Assembly: GCF_022458985.1 (NCBI RefSeq)
Contig: NC_061785.1
Coordinates: 2,458,204-2,522,203, forward strand
Origin: Mugil cephalus
Taxonomy: Eukaryota > Chordata > Actinopteri > Mugiliformes > Mugilidae
DNA: 64,000 bases
Direction: 5' to 3'
Shown here: positions 1 to 12,889 of the stretch, one piece after another
Numbering within the stretch: the first letter of the stretch is position 1
Layout of the letters: every line of letters starts with the position of its first letter
Notes under the pieces: generated by a model
Told to the model about the DNA's origin: nothing
Database searches by the model: none
Seen by the model: only the letters and a program-made list of their open reading frames with translations
Program-made: the position numbers and the translations under genes

Positions 1-2580
1 TCAAGTCCCTGCTGCTCTTTCTACTGGATGTGATGATGAAGGGAAACATTCCTTCACCTCCTCTCTTCTTTCTCCTCCTCTCTACAGGTGGACGTGGTGA
101 TAAACAGGACGGTGTGTGTTGTGAGAGGATGAGCTGTGTCCTGATGATCCAGAGGTTGAAGCAGACTCTGACTGGACCATGTTACTGGGAGGTGGAGAGG
201 AGAGCTTCATCCACATGGTCTCCATTTAAGACCATCAACAGAGCTGCACTTCAACTCTTCACAGAGCTCCAACAAATCAAGTCCAGTCCCTCATCAATGA
301 TTCAGACACATGTCAACCTGCCAGCATCAACAGTCCTTCCTGATGTTGTCTAGATGTTTGCTCCTTGTCTTCTCTTGTCTCTATAGAAACAGTAGATGTT
401 TTATTTATTCTACAGGTCAACCTAGTCAACCTCTGGTCCATCTGTCTGTCTCTGAGAGACGTCCAAGAGGAAAATTTTGATGCTCAAAGTTTGCTCTTTC
501 TCAAAATTGTGATTCTCATTTCAGCCTCATATTGTTTCCATTTTGCCTGATCTGTTTCTTATTTGTTGCTTTTAAAAGTCACTTGGGGCAACAGCATGAG
601 ACATAAGTGGATGGAGTCATACTTGAGACTAAAGGAGATACCTTACTCAGTCTCATTAATGGCTCATTATTTTCTCCACGAGACTTAAATGAGACACAAA
701 TGAGCAATGCTCACTACAGCCACTATAGAACTACTAGAACTTAGACAGTCTTCAGGCCGACAAGCAGCATTTGCTGCATGTGGACTGAAAAAATAAGTGA
801 AGTATTTATTTGTATTTAGTCTATTTATTTGTATTTAGTCCATTTAAGTGATGATGATTATTAATAATTATGATACTACTAATAATAATCATAATAAATA
901 TATTGTATGTCCTTTTTTATGTAAAGGGAATGGCTTGATTTCATCTTTAATTATATTATAATTAGTATTATGTCAACTTTCTTTTGTGTAATCCTTTATT
1001 TTCCCTAATGTTGAAATAGTGCATGACTTTAATACACATAGAATAATACAAATGACCATAAATTGATAAATAAAAATACTTGTTAAACAAAAGAAAAATG
1101 ACTTCTGGGGCAAATCACTTTTTCTACTTCCTCCAATTACATTAATTTCCTGCAGCTTCATTAGAAAGAAATATAACTCACATTGGTGCCTTTCATTGTC
1201 AAGGTAAAGTATATATTACATGATCATAATTGTAAGGGCCTGTTGGATAAACCAGCAAGATGCAGAGAGCTACGACTGGTGTAACTTTATTCTCTCCTCT
1301 TTACCAATCTGACACCATGAAAAGTATAAAATGGAGAAAATACAAATGCTATGTTTGCACAAATACTACAAATAAATCATGGTTACATTTTTAAACTTCA
1401 TACAAATCATGTTGTTGCAATCGGACAGGAGCAGGAAGTCTAGCGCCAGCAATAACAGGAAGTAGTAGAAGAAGAGTGGTATTTTTCAAAATAAAACCAC
1501 AAAAGAAACGCAAGGTCTCAGAACTCCATTAATCATTAAAATAAGTGTTGCTGCCATTTACAATAATAATTAACACACACGTTAAAACAATGATAAACAC
1601 ATTCTGAACTGTCACAAATTTACCTTAGAAAATAAAAGGAAATGTATAATTTATTCTTATATTATTCTTATTTTACTGGAATTCATTCAGTATTTAATTA
1701 TAATTACTAGATTTATGTAGTTGTATTTAGTTATATGCTCTTTATTTCATACATTTTTGTTTGTATACTTAGAACGTTCTATCATAAAATAAAAATAAAA
1801 GAATAAATAATTAAATATTTCTATCATACAAATTAAATTAACATAATAAAAAGCATATATTTTAAATACAGCGAAAAATAACTAATATTAAGTCAATGTA
1901 GAAATAAATTGTCTATGATTCTTGTGACTAAGATCCACTCCACATTTAAATTTAATTGTAAATTCTTCCAAAACATCAGAAATATAGTTTCCATGTAACT
2001 GTTGTATGAGCTCAGTGTCATGGAGGTCAGTTTGTGAGATGACAGGAAGGTCTGGTCTGTATCAGTGTCTCAGCGTGGGAACTGGAGGAGAAACGCTTTA
2101 AATCATCAGCTTCTGATATTTATGACGATTCAAACACCAGGAACATCCTCAATGTTCTGGACTCCTCAGTAATAACTGGGTCATTGCTGGACCCCCAGAG
2201 GGTCCGGACTGGTCCCACGGTATGAACTTTAAAATAAAGAGAAGAAGAAGTAGGAAGAGGAGGAGGAGGAAGTGGATTAGGAGAAGGAAAAGTGGATGGG
2301 GAAGGAGGAAGGAGATGAAGAGGAAGGAGGAGGAAGAAAAAGAAAGTGTAAAAATGACAGAATACCAGAAATAACCAGTAGGTGGCAGCAATGAGCTGAA
2401 ATTACACTCATTCTAATTTAAATATATTTCCAGGTTAATTAAATGTTTTTGTAAAAAAAATAAATAATAAGTAAAGTGAAACACGTGGAGCTGTTGTTGT
2501 TATTTATAGGTTATTGTGTTGAAATGTTACTATGTGTGTATGTGTCCTCCTGAACCATAAAAAAACCACAGCAGAGGAAC
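1..2580. other. AT-rich intergenic spacer
   Basis: No exon with convincing protein similarity was found. The first 350 bases are less AT-rich and open in one frame, but read as no protein I can place. From about 780 the sequence becomes strongly AT-rich with TAATAA and TTTATT runs. A short dispersed repeat containing a GCTGCCA core lies at about 2370-2400 on the minus strand. A purine-rich GGA/GAA stretch lies at 2235-2345. Confidence 0.6.
2375..2388 (+). promoter_or_regulatory. CTCF-like core in a dispersed repeat
   Basis: CCAGTAGGTGGCAG matches the CTCF core consensus CCASYAGRKGGCRS at all 14 positions. The flank (rest of the GCTGCCA/TTTCAGCTC repeat, here in reverse) recurs around 23865 and 43929, so the site appears to be carried by a repeat. 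Binding is inferred from the motif only. Confidence 0.4.
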
Positions 2581-2607
2581 ACAAAGGGTTAAATGAAGAA
2601 TCAGCGC

Positions 2608-2616
2608 TTTAAAAGG
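2608..2616 (+). promoter_or_regulatory. possible TATA-like box of the PTH receptor gene
   Basis: CTTTAAAAG lies about 240 bases upstream of the receptor start codon, followed by a GGA-rich 5' leader (2619-2780). Position and AT content suit a TATA-like element, but the transcription start is unknown and such matches are common in AT-rich DNA. Confidence 0.2.
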
Positions 2617-2853
2617 AGAAGGAGGAGGAGGAGGAGGTCTCAGCCGCATGCTGCCTCAAACCTCATTAGTATTGTCAACTCCAGGAGAAGAGTCTGAAAA
2701 CATTGGATTTATTTTTTTCTGAGCCATAAAGACGATTCAACACTAAACCCGGAGGAGGAGGAGGAGGAGGAGGAGGAGGACTGATGGGACCCTAAACTGC
2801 TCCATGAGGAGGTCCTGAGGAGGAGAAATAAACCATGTGAAGCGGCTGAGGAG

Positions 2854-5800
2854 ATGTTGTCCACTCAGGGAATCTGTTCTCTGGCTCTTTTCCACGCAGT
2901 GATGATGATGATGACCGTCACGGCTCTGGTGAGTGTCCCACGATACAGACTCCACGAAACACTAGAGAAACACACGGGAAACGTCTCACAAAAACCTTCC
3001 TGTCCTTTTATGGAGACGTTTTAGTTCAGCTGCAACAGTTTAAACCTGATGAGTTTTAGTTTATTAGTGAGAAACTTTATTTTGGATTTTAACACGTGAT
3101 TGTCATCGAATCTGTTTAATTAAGAGTTTAATTATATTAGAGAAGCGACTGATTGCATCTTTATTTATGATTTCTTATAATAAAAAAGCTCTTTATATTT
3201 TATCTTTTATCTTATCTCATTTAATATCATCTTTTTTTTTTTATCAGAAAATGAAGTTAGAAACTTTAAACCTTTACATATTTTAGTGTATCTGTGATCG
3301 CAGACGACACTGGTTGAATTCTCCAGGTTTTCTCTGTTCTAAAATTTAATCTTGTCACACAGCAGCATCATATCTTACACTCCATCACGATGCCCGGGTC
3401 AGAAATAACACTCCGCAGACAGAAAACTTCACGTACCTGTGACGTGCTTTGATGGTTTCTGGCCTGGACTCAGGTTTATCTGTGGCTTCAGGAAACGAGC
3501 CAATCATTCACTCCTCAGGTCTCATTCTCAACACAGAAGAGCTGAACGGGTTTTTAAAGCTGCTCTGCTGAGAATATTAACTTTCTGCAACAAAAAAAAT
3601 ACGATATAAGACAAAGACGATTTAAACAGTTTGAAGAAAAAGTTTATTTAGTGTCTTTTAACATTTAATAACCGCTGCAAACATCTACTGAATCTATGAA
3701 TATCTATGAATAAATATGAGAATATAAAACAGGAACATTAAGCCTTTAATTATCTGCAGCAGCTTTTTGAAGCTCTGGACACCAGTCGTGTTTGAGTAAA
3801 TGTTGAGTTGAATCACCTGTGATCTGCTTCACCACTCAGACCTCATCAGACCTCTGACCCTTTATGTCCCGGGTCGATGTGGAGCGATGACCTCAGACAG
3901 ACTCATAATGTCTCCACCGCTCGGCCCAGAAAATTCACTTATTCACACAAAAGGCCGCTGGACGAATGAGAGGAATGGATTGTTTTGTTTTTGCTGCAGC
4001 AACAAATAAACAAATAAATAAATAGATAAATAAACAAATAAATAAATAGATAAATAAATAAATAGATAAATAGATAAATAAATAAATAGATAGATACAGT
4101 TAAACCCTTGATTTATTCATTTATTCATTTACATGAATGTTGTTGTGGTGCATGAACATTTATGTCGTATTTTTATTCATTTGTGTAACGACTGAAGTGG
4201 ATCCTTCCTTCCTTCCTTCCTTCCTTCCTTCCTTCCTTCCTTCCTTCATTCCTTCCTTCCTTCCTTCCTTTTGTCCATCCATCAATCTATCATCCTTCCT
4301 TCCTTCCTTCCTTCCATCCATCCTTCCTTCCTTCCTTCCTTCCTTCCTCCTTCCTTCCTTCCTTCCATCTCCATCCTTCCTTCCTTCCTCCTTCCTTCTC
4401 TCTTCCTTCCTATCCATCTTCTTCCTTCCTTCCTTCCTTCCATATCCTCCTCTCCTCCATCCATCCATCCATCTCTTCCTATCCTATCCATCCATCCTTC
4501 CTTCCTTCCTTCCTTCCTTCCTTCCTTCCATCCATCCATCCTTCCTTCCTTCCTTCCTTCCTTCCTTCCTTCCTTCCATCCATCCATCCTTCCTTCCTTC
4601 CTCCTTCCTTCCTTCCATCCATCCTTCCTTCCTTCCATCTATCCTTCCTCCTTATCCATCCATCCTTCCTTCCTTCCTTCCTTCTCCTTCCTTCCATTCC
4701 TTCCATCCTACCTCCTCCATCCTTCCTTCTCCTCCTTCCTTCCTTCCTTCCTATCTTCCATCCATCCTTTATCCATCCTCCATCCATCCATCCATTCCTT
4801 CCTTCCTTCCTATCCTTCCTCCTTCCTTCCTTCCATTCCATCCATCCTTCCTTCCTTCCTCTTCCTTCCATCCATCCATCCTTCCATCCATCCTTCCTTC
4901 CTTCCTTCCTTCCTTCCTTCCTTCCATCCATCCATCCATCCATCCATCCTTCCTTCCTTTATTCCTTCCATCCTTCCTACCTTCCATCCATCCATCCATC
5001 CATCCATCCATCCTTCCTACCTTCCTTCCTTCCTTCCATCCTTCCTACCTCCTTCCTCCATCCATTTCTTCCTCCTTCCTCTTCCATCCATCCATCCATC
5101 CATCCTTCCTTCCTTCCTTCCTTCCTTCCTTCCTTCCTTCCTTCCTTCCTTCCATCCATCCATCCTTCCTTCCTTCCTTCCTTCCTTCCTTCCTTCCTTC
5201 CTTCCTTCCTTCCTCTCTGATATGTTGGCTTGAATATTTCTAATATTTCTCTTTTGTTTGTTTGGGTTTTATTTTTCTACTTTCATGAATTCTGTGAAGA
5301 TGTTTTGAGTCATTTTTGTGCAGAAATGTAGAAAAAGATGCAAAAATACTTTTCAGTGTCACTATACGTCCTCTACAGGACCGAGTCCTCTACAGGACCG
5401 AGTCCTCCGTGAGGACAGAGTCCTCTACAGGACCGAGTCCTCTACAGGACAGAGTCCTCTACGGGACAGCGTCCTCTGTGAGGACAGCGTCCTCTGTGAG
5501 GACCGAGTCCTCTACAGGACAGCGTCCTCTGTGAGGACAGAGTCCTCTAAAGGACAGAGTCCTCTGTGAGGACAGAGTCCTCCGTGAGACGCGTCCCTGA
5601 AGGAAGTGATAGCTGCTCATTCTCAGAGCTTCATCGCTGGCAGTTTATTTTAATTCACCGACTCCAAGAATGTTATTTATCACGTATCCCGTTACACGAG
5701 TCGCTCCAGTCGGGATTTGGTCTGTTTAACAAGTGTGAAAAACTGGAACACAGCTGGAGAGAAAGTCTCTGGGCCCCGGATCCTTCGTCTCAGCTCAAAG

Positions 5801-8800
5801 TGCATGAACCTAAAATACATTTATAGGTTTAACAACCAAAAGTGCATCAAGACTTTATGTGATGGTTTAGTTTCTGTTCAGTTGGAGCCGTGTGACTCGC
5901 TGCTGGTTCTGTTGCTCTGCTGTGAAATGAGACCGTGAACACACAGTCTCTTGTGTACGAGGGGTCTAACCCGGCTCCACCGAGGTCCCGGGGACCAGGT
6001 CCCAGTGCTGGACCAGAAGGGGCCTGGCGCCGGACCACCACATACCTCACCCTCGCACAACTATTTCACAACACACAACTCCTGGAGGCGGAGCTTCGGG
6101 GCCTCGGGAGAAATTCTGTTGACAAAGAAGAGAAGAGTCGTTTGGGATTTAGACGTCTTCTAGTTATTTGTCTCTCTTTTAGTCATTTCATGTCTCTTTC
6201 TAGTCACTTTCTAGTAATTTTAGTCTCTTTCTAGTAATTTTAGTCTCTTTCTAGTAATTTTAGTCTCTTTTAGTCATTTCATATAAATATAAATAAATAA
6301 ATGCAGTTTGATGTATAACCAGAGATGCAAATAACAAAAAGTTTGAAATTAACCTGATAATAGGAAACAAGTTTCAACCATCGTACCGGCTGTGACTGTT
6401 TCATTAAGTATTTTATAACACAACATGTAAAATCCCTCAGTAAACCCTCTTAAACTTGTCTCTCGTCCTCCTCTTACAGGTCGACTCTGATGACGTCATC
6501 ACTCGGGACGAACAGATCTACGTCCTGATTGGAGCTCACGCCAGGTGTGAGAGGAGCATCCGGGCTCAGATGCCCCTCGTCACAGGTTCGTGGGACGCTT
6601 CCGTTTTTTCTGAAGCTTTTTGGACGGTTTCCCAGAGTTCAGGGAGTTCACGAGGTCGTGAGTTTCTGTGAGTTTGACACGTCTGTGAGATGGAAAATCC
6701 ACCGAGGAGGTGGAGACGCCGTTTGTTCCTTAATATCTGAACGGTTTGGTGAGCGCACGTCCAGATGTATAATCAGGGGAGGTTTTTATCGCATTGTGTA
6801 TTTATTTGACATCAGATAAAACGCTTGTCTAATATCCGGCCTGTTGATCAGGATCTGTGTCATCACACCGCTGAGCTTTTTTTATTTTTATTTATTTTTT
6901 TAATTTGGACTCTGACGTAGGAGCTGAACTGTCAGATAAGATGGAGACATTTGTCTCCAGAGATGATTTAAATACCCATTAGAATAAAACGTCAGGTCGT
7001 GCATTCATCATATCAGGGAGATATCGAGGGCAGGTGATACAAGTCTGATTTAGATTTCTTGACTTTAAGCTTCAGAGCTGGAAGTATTATAGTATTTATA
7101 TATTATAGTATAATAATGTAGTATTTATTGGGAAAGATGAGTTGAACGATGAGGGAAATGTACTAGAGATATTTATAAATTTTGTTATTATCATCATTCT
7201 GCATAATTCTCAAGTTCTAATGGGGGGCGCTAACACCATCTGCCTCCATTTATCCCTTTACTTATATATTATGGATTCGGGTTGTGTAATGTGTGTAATA
7301 TTCATTGTCTCTAGTCTTTTTAGTCATTTTGTCTCTTTCTTCGTATAAAAAATATCAATGAAAGATTTTGTGACTCCCGCTATGAAGCCCTACGCTGCAG
7401 ATGATCCCCAAACGTTTTCATGGCTGGTTTCATGTTGTTTTCTTGTCTTTTTCTTTTTTTTGTGTGTTAAAGAGGACGACTGCGTCCCAGAGTGGGACGG
7501 GATCATCTGCTGGCCACGGAGCAGAGCTGGTCAGCTGGTGTCCGTCCTGTGTCCCGAGTACATCTACGACTTCAACCACAGAGGTGAGACGAGCCGCAGG
7601 GACCGGACGGAGAGAGGGTGATTTGATTTTAATTTCCATTCCCGTGCGTCCAGGTCGAGCCTATCGCCAGTGTGATGCCTCCGGGAGCTGGGAGCTGGTT
7701 CCCAGCATCAACCGCACCTGGGCAAACTACACCGAGTGCACCAGGTACCTGACCTCCAACCACAGAGTCCAGGAGGAGGTGCGTACGTCTGCGCTACTGG
7801 CTCAGGAGAGGTGGTTCGTAGAGGTCTAGGTCTAAAATAAAACTACAACCAAGAACTACAGCAGTAATAAATAAGGTGGATTATTTATTTAATGTACATT
7901 TAATTCTTTCTAGTCATTTTGTCTCCTTCTTCTTATATCCTTTGCTAACTAGTTTCTGATTAATTAAGATTAAAACCACAGAAAACATTCAAAAAGGTTG
8001 AATCCTCCTCCTTTCTGAATCCGTGCCCACGTGTGATGGTGGTTTCGTTTCGTTTCAGAAGGTGTTTGAGCGACTCCACCTCATGTACACCGTTGGTTAC
8101 TCCATCTCTCTGGCCTCCCTGCTGGTGGCCGTCTCCATCCTCTGCTACTTCAAGTGAGAACAACTCAGATTGTTTCCGAAAGCATCTGAACGAGCTCCGC
8201 TCTCATTCATCCATCTCTGTGTTTTTTTGATTTCAGGCGTCTCCACTGCACACGTAACTACATCCACATCCACCTCTTCGCCTCCTTCATATGTCGAGCT
8301 GTGAGCATCTTCGTGAAGGACGCCGTCCTCTACTCCATATCTGACCAGGATGAAGCTGAGCAGGAGCTCACAACAGAGAAGCCTCACATGGTAAGAGATG
8401 AGAAATAAATCATATTTCTTTATATTTACAAGAACTGTAATTAAATAAATGCAAAGAGCAGATAATTGCTGTAGGAGAACGTATAATCTTTCCATTAACC
8501 GACCTCTCGTGTCTTCAGGCTGGTTGTAAAGTTGCCGTCACTCTCTTCCTCTACTTCCTGGCCACCAACCACTACTGGATCCTGGTGGAGGGCTTGTACC
8601 TGCACAGCCTCATTTTCATGGCCTTCCTCTCAGACAAAAACTACCTGTGGGCCCTCACCATCATCGGCTGGGGTAAGAACCTTCCTCCCCCCGGTGCTGC
8701 TGGGGTAGCTGGTCTCCTCATGGTGGACTGACCCGGTTTCTCTGTTCCAGGTGTTCCAGCTGTGTTTGTGTCCATCTGGGTCAGTGCACGAGCGTCACTG

Positions 8801-11800
8801 GCAGACACACAGTGAGTCTTGGTGTTGAGTCTGCGTATGTTTTGGTCACTGGGTTTTCTGTTGGGACATTAAAAAACAAAACAATTGTATCTTCATTTTA
8901 AAGTTCAAAAACTATTTTAATTTTCCATTTCTAAAAATAAAACAGTTAGGAGACAGAAATAAAAAAGCACCAATTTGTTCATATTTTGCAACCTGAAAGT
9001 AAGAGCTCGGTGTGTGAGGACGGTGCTGTGTTTAAATACATATATATATGACTTTTACGTGCGGTTTCCCTGGCTAGTCCACGTTAAAATGTCTTTACAA
9101 GTCTACTCTGATGTGATTTTTGAGACTTGTCATCTGCAGAAATCTCTGCACACATATCAGAGTAATGTTAGCTAGTACTGTTAGCTAGTAATGTTAGCTA
9201 GTAGCTAACTATTCCCTGATTATATGGAGTTATTTTTAGTTTTTACCTGAAATGTGCAGCTTAGTTTTTCTGCAGTCATGTTCTCTTCCCTGAGACACTT
9301 TTATTGTTTTGAAAAACAAGGAACTGATTCATGTCCATCAACTTCTGTTACACAGCATGGTCCTCATACGTGCTCTTATTTTGAAAGTGACAACTTCATG
9401 TTGCAAAATGTGAAAAAAAATTTAGCTTTTTTTGTTTCTGTCATCTAACGAATTCTTTTTTTTTTTTTGAAAATCAATTATTTCTATATTCTTGATCCTG
9501 ATGTAGAAAAATTCAAATTTCAACTTTAATTTTTTAAGTTTAAAATTCATTATATGTTTTGTAATAGTGCAGCTCGTTAAATGTTAATATTTTTATAATG
9601 AACTTCTTTGCACTGTAGATTATGGGACTGTTAGTTTGATTGTAACCATGTTCTCAGTTTTCCCTAGAAAGTGGCGAGATTGATGTTTGTCTTTTTTTTT
9701 GTGAATATCTCCTTCAACAGGAGCAGGAGCTCCTCACGTGGTCATAGATCAGATCTCTCAGTGCGTCATGTTCACGCATGATGTTTGATGAGGCCTAAAC
9801 CTGTCGCTGGTCTTAATGTTATGGCTGATACAGATGTGAAAGTGTCTGATGTGTCGTCTCCAGATGTTGGGACATCAGCGCCGGGAACCTGAAGTGGATT
9901 TACCAGGTTCCTATTCTGGCGGCCATCGTTGTAAGAAGATTTTATTTTATTAAAATGCACAGATCAAAAATCTAAATTAACAAAATGCAAAGAAGAAAAA
10001 AAAACAAGATAAAACAGAAAATAGACGTTCTGAGAAAAATATAGCAAATAAATAAAATGCAGAGCTCGAGTTTTACACCAGTAAGATGCGTTAAGGTTCA
10101 GTCTCTGTTGTTAATAATAATAATAATAATATTAATTATTTATTCCCTTTCTCCTCCTGCAGGTGAATTTCCTTCTCTTCATCAACATCATCCGTGTGTT
10201 GGCGTCTAAACTGTGGGAGACCAACACCGGTAAACTGGACCCCCGGCAGCAGTACCGGTAAACCCCCCCCCCCCCTCCTCCAGGAACTCTCCTACCAGAC
10301 TCTACGGTTAATTAACGGGTCCATTAACGAGCTTTTCTCTGCAGGAAGCTGCTAAAGTCCACGCTGGTGCTGATGCCGCTGTTCGGCGTCCACTACATGG
10401 TGTTCATGGCCCTGCCCTACACCGAGGTGACCGGGCTGCTGTGGCAGGTCCAGATGCACTACGAGATGTTCTTCAACTCGTCCCAGGTCCCGTTTATAAA
10501 AACAGCCTTCACAATAAAACCCTTTGAATTCCTTTTTCTTTTTTAATCACATGTCAACTTCGTGTTTCCAGGGTTTTTTTGTGGCCTTTATCTACTGTTT
10601 CTGCAACGGAGAGGTAAAAAAAAATATATATATATATACAGTATATATTTAGGAAAATTTAACTATTCTTCCATCTTCCCATCTAAACAATACATCACAT
10701 TCCCTTATCTCAATCCTTCCTCTCTTTCTAAACTACTCATTTTCACATTTTTACCCTTTATTCTGATGTTCACAATTATCCAAGAAGAAGAAGAAGAAAT
10801 GATCTCCATTTACCAAACACCAAAAATATCATCACCTCCAAGAGAATATTCTGTCTTTGTCATTAAAGTCTCATGTTATATTAAACTTACTAGTTAATAA
10901 GTATAAATAAACAAGTTTCAACTGTAAAATCTGATCAGGGTTTTAAGGGACTTCAGAACTTGTTGTTTTTACGAAACAAAAAAAAAAATAATTAGCTTTC
11001 TTTCCATAAAACTAATGTTTGGTGACTGGGGCATTTTTTTCGGTCTTGGTTGTGACTCAAATTATCTAAAATATGGACTTGATTGCATTAGTAATTATGA
11101 GTAACATCAGATTTAACATTTTTATGTCCCATTGACTTCCATTATAACTACGTTTTTAATCTTAGACATGACACAACAAAATTCATTCATTCTGAAATAT
11201 TATGGTTTTATTTAAGATACCTTTGAATAAAGTGTTTGTTAGGTCATTAGTTTTTGTGGTTGTAGCAGATATTCTAAGGTGTGTGTGTGTAAAAAATAAT
11301 ATGTTTTTGTAAAAACAACAGTGAGTTCAAGTAATCACACATTTGGCATTTAATGGTTAAAATTCATCAAAATGATTGAATTTTTGTTTTTTTTGTAAAG
11401 AGCTGAAGTGGTATAAGAAAAAAATATTAATCAGTTAAGTTTTCATAGCAGTTTTGCACTTTTTTTTTATTTCAAAAAGTTTTGTGTAGATAGACTTTGT
11501 TACAAAACATTATGCCATTTACACTATCACAGCTGGAATGATGACCAGATGGATCATTTTGACCAAATGTTGCCTGAGTGTTAATGTGATAAAAGTTTAA
11601 ATGGAGCAGAATAAGAATCTGCCACAAACCTAAAACTTAACGTCCTCATATGAGGACGAAGGGTCTCAGGAGGTTAAAGTCCTGAAAAGTTTCTCATTGT
11701 GTCCTGAGTTCTGACTTCCACTACTTCTGTTGATTCTCTTATTATTATTCTGTTTTTTTATGTCTTTAATTTCTGTATTGTAGATTATCAGTGGATTCCC

Positions 11801-12459
11801 TGTTTTCTCCACCCTCCATTTAACCACTAAAGTTCATTCTCCTTTTTAAAAAATAAAATAAAAGCAAATAAATATATACGTTGTTTTTGACTTTTTAAGT
11901 GTAATTGTAGCTGTGTTGCTGCTGTCAGGTGCAGGCGGAGGTGAAGAAGGCGTGGCTCAGACGTAGCCTGGCGTCGGACCTCAAGCAGAAGGCCAGGATG
12001 ACCAGCAGCGGAGGAGGAGGAGGAGGAGGAGGAGGAGGAGGAGGTGGAGGAGCAGGAGGAGGAGGAAGCTGTTACTACGGCGGCATGATGTCACACACCA
12101 CCACCACACACAGTGTCAGCCTGTCAGCAGCCAACCCCAGAGCTCTGTCCTTCACCGGGGGAGGAGGAGGAGGAGGAGGAGGAGGAGGAGGAGGAGGAGG
12201 AGGAGGTGGGGGGTCAGGGTTCAGATTACCACGCCACTCCTCCCCTCATCATGAAACCTCGGCCCCCCGACAGGAACTGGCTCCGTGGAAACCAGGCCGG
12301 GCTGAGTCGGGGGTTTTCGCCCGACACGTCAGAGCCGGAGGGGGGGTCAACGGAGGGGGGGTCAACGGAGGGGGGGTCAACGGAGGAGGAGGAGGGGGAG
12401 GAGGAGGAGGAGATCCAGGAAACTCCTCATCTCTGAAGGAGCTGGAGACCATGTTGTGA
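2854..12459 (+). CDS. pth1rb (pth3r): parathyroid hormone receptor, class B GPCR (PTH1R/PTH3R type)
   Basis: Coding exons: 2854-2928, 6480-6585, 7473-7583, 7654-7778, 8059-8153, 8237-8390, 8519-8672, 8751-8811, 9864-9930, 10163-10257, 10345-10486, 10572-10613, 11929-12459; 585 residues (human PTH1R 593). Residues 1-25 are a signal peptide. The hormone-binding domain has six cysteines at 48, 64, 73, 87, 104 and 126, with the PTH1R spacing, and sequons at N117 and N122. Seven membrane helices follow from about 146; recognisable stretches are [38 protein letters not shown] and [12 protein letters not shown]. The segment matching human exon E2 (44 residues) is absent. The plasma-membrane receptor binds PTH/PTHrP and signals through Gs/Gq. 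The last exon (from residue 410) encodes a tail with long glycine runs ending in ETML, a class I PDZ ligand like human ETVM. Donors GTTCGT (6586) and GTCCCG (10487) are weak. Neighbouring rundc3a and fam117a favour the PTH3R paralogue; plain pth1r is the alternative. Confidence 0.93.
4001..4096 (+). repeat. AAAT/AGAT tetranucleotide microsatellite
   Basis: AAATAAAC, AAATAAAT and AGATAAAT units alternate in receptor intron 1, just before the larger pyrimidine array. Confidence 0.85.
4200..5215 (+). repeat. 1 kb CCTT/CCAT tetranucleotide array
   Basis: About 1 kb of TTCC units interspersed with ATCC units, with few interruptions, in intron 1 of the PTH receptor gene. The + strand is almost pure pyrimidine apart from the A of CCAT. 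Long open frames on both strands (Pro/Ser/Phe/Leu on +, Gly/Arg/Lys/Glu on -) are products of the repeat and are not genes. Confidence 0.97.
5368..5589 (+). repeat. minisatellite of self-complementary 17-18 bp units
   Basis: Roughly a dozen units alternate between GTCCTCTACAGGACCGA-type and GTCCTCTGTGAGGACAG-type sequence. Each unit carries an inverted GTCCT/AGGAC pair and could form a small hairpin. It lies in receptor intron 1. Confidence 0.9.
6211..6270 (+). repeat. 20 bp minisatellite, three exact copies
   Basis: CTAGTAATTTTAGTCTCTTT is present three times head to tail, with degenerate flanking units from about 6165 and to about 6285. Intron 1 of the PTH receptor. Confidence 0.9.
9166..9210 (+). 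repeat. short GTTAGCTAGTA tandem repeat
   Basis: About three copies of a 14 bp unit, GTTAGCTAGTAMTG-like, in receptor intron 8. Confidence 0.7.
10614..11928 (+). other. receptor intron 12 with an interspersed repeat copy
   Basis: The intron before the last coding exon contains a TA run at 10624-10650. From about 10910 to 11690 it contains a dispersed element ending in TATGAGGACGAAGGGTCTCA followed by GGAGGTTAAA. Parts recur at 15300-15780 (reversed) and 53850-54060. No coding sequence was seen. Confidence 0.65.
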
Positions 12460-12511
12460 CAAACGTGAACAAACGAATCAGACTGTGACGGGTTTAATAG
12501 TCTCAACTACA

Positions 12512-12748
12512 GATCAGCCACAACATTATGACCACAGACCAGACCTGGGATTCATTCATGTGGATGTTACTTAGACATGTAGCACCAACCTAGACCAGAC
12601 CAGACCAGATCAGACCAGACCAGACCAGACCAGACCAGATCAGACCAGATCAGACCAGACTAGACCAGACCAGACCAGACTAGACTAGACCAGACCAGAC
12701 CAGACCAGACCACACACACATAATGTGGTCATAATGTTGTGGCTGATC
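12512..12748. mobile_element. MITE-like element with 24 bp perfect terminal inverted repeats
   Basis: The left end GATCAGCCACAACATTATGA(CCAC) and the right end at 12725-12748 are exact reverse complements over 24 bases. The 237 bp between and including them has no coding capacity; its centre is a CAGAC tandem array (12593-12710). It lies in the receptor 3' UTR. Related ends occur at 21512, 39800, 47039, 49146 and 54173. Confidence 0.75.
12593..12710 (+). repeat. CAGAC pentanucleotide array
   Basis: CAGAC units with occasional CAGAT and TAGAC variants, inside the inverted-repeat element of the receptor 3' UTR. Confidence 0.9.
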
Positions 12749-12889
12749 GGTGTGTCTGTCTGGATATCTTGTGGAAACATGGATGGTTTATTTTTTTAAA
12801 TGCTTTCAAATGATGTGAAGGAAATGTATAAAAAGACAAATGTTAAACTAATGTAAATAATGTGTGAAGAAGTTTTTTTTTTTCTGTGT

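Noticed and set aside
30-353. Open frame of 107 codons with TGPCYWEVE, reminiscent of a B30.2/SPRY motif
   Set aside because: Only about eight residues resemble the domain and the rest matches nothing recognisable. Too little to call a pseudogene.
4137-5243. Long open frames on both strands (up to 368 codons)
   Set aside because: They are translations of the CCTT/CCAT array (Pro-Ser-Phe-Leu or Gly-Arg-Lys-Glu periodic), with no protein character and lying in an intron.
12113-12436. Poly-Glu frame overlapping the receptor last exon
   Set aside because: Shifted frame of the GGA repeats; the glycine frame continues the receptor and ends in a conserved ETML.
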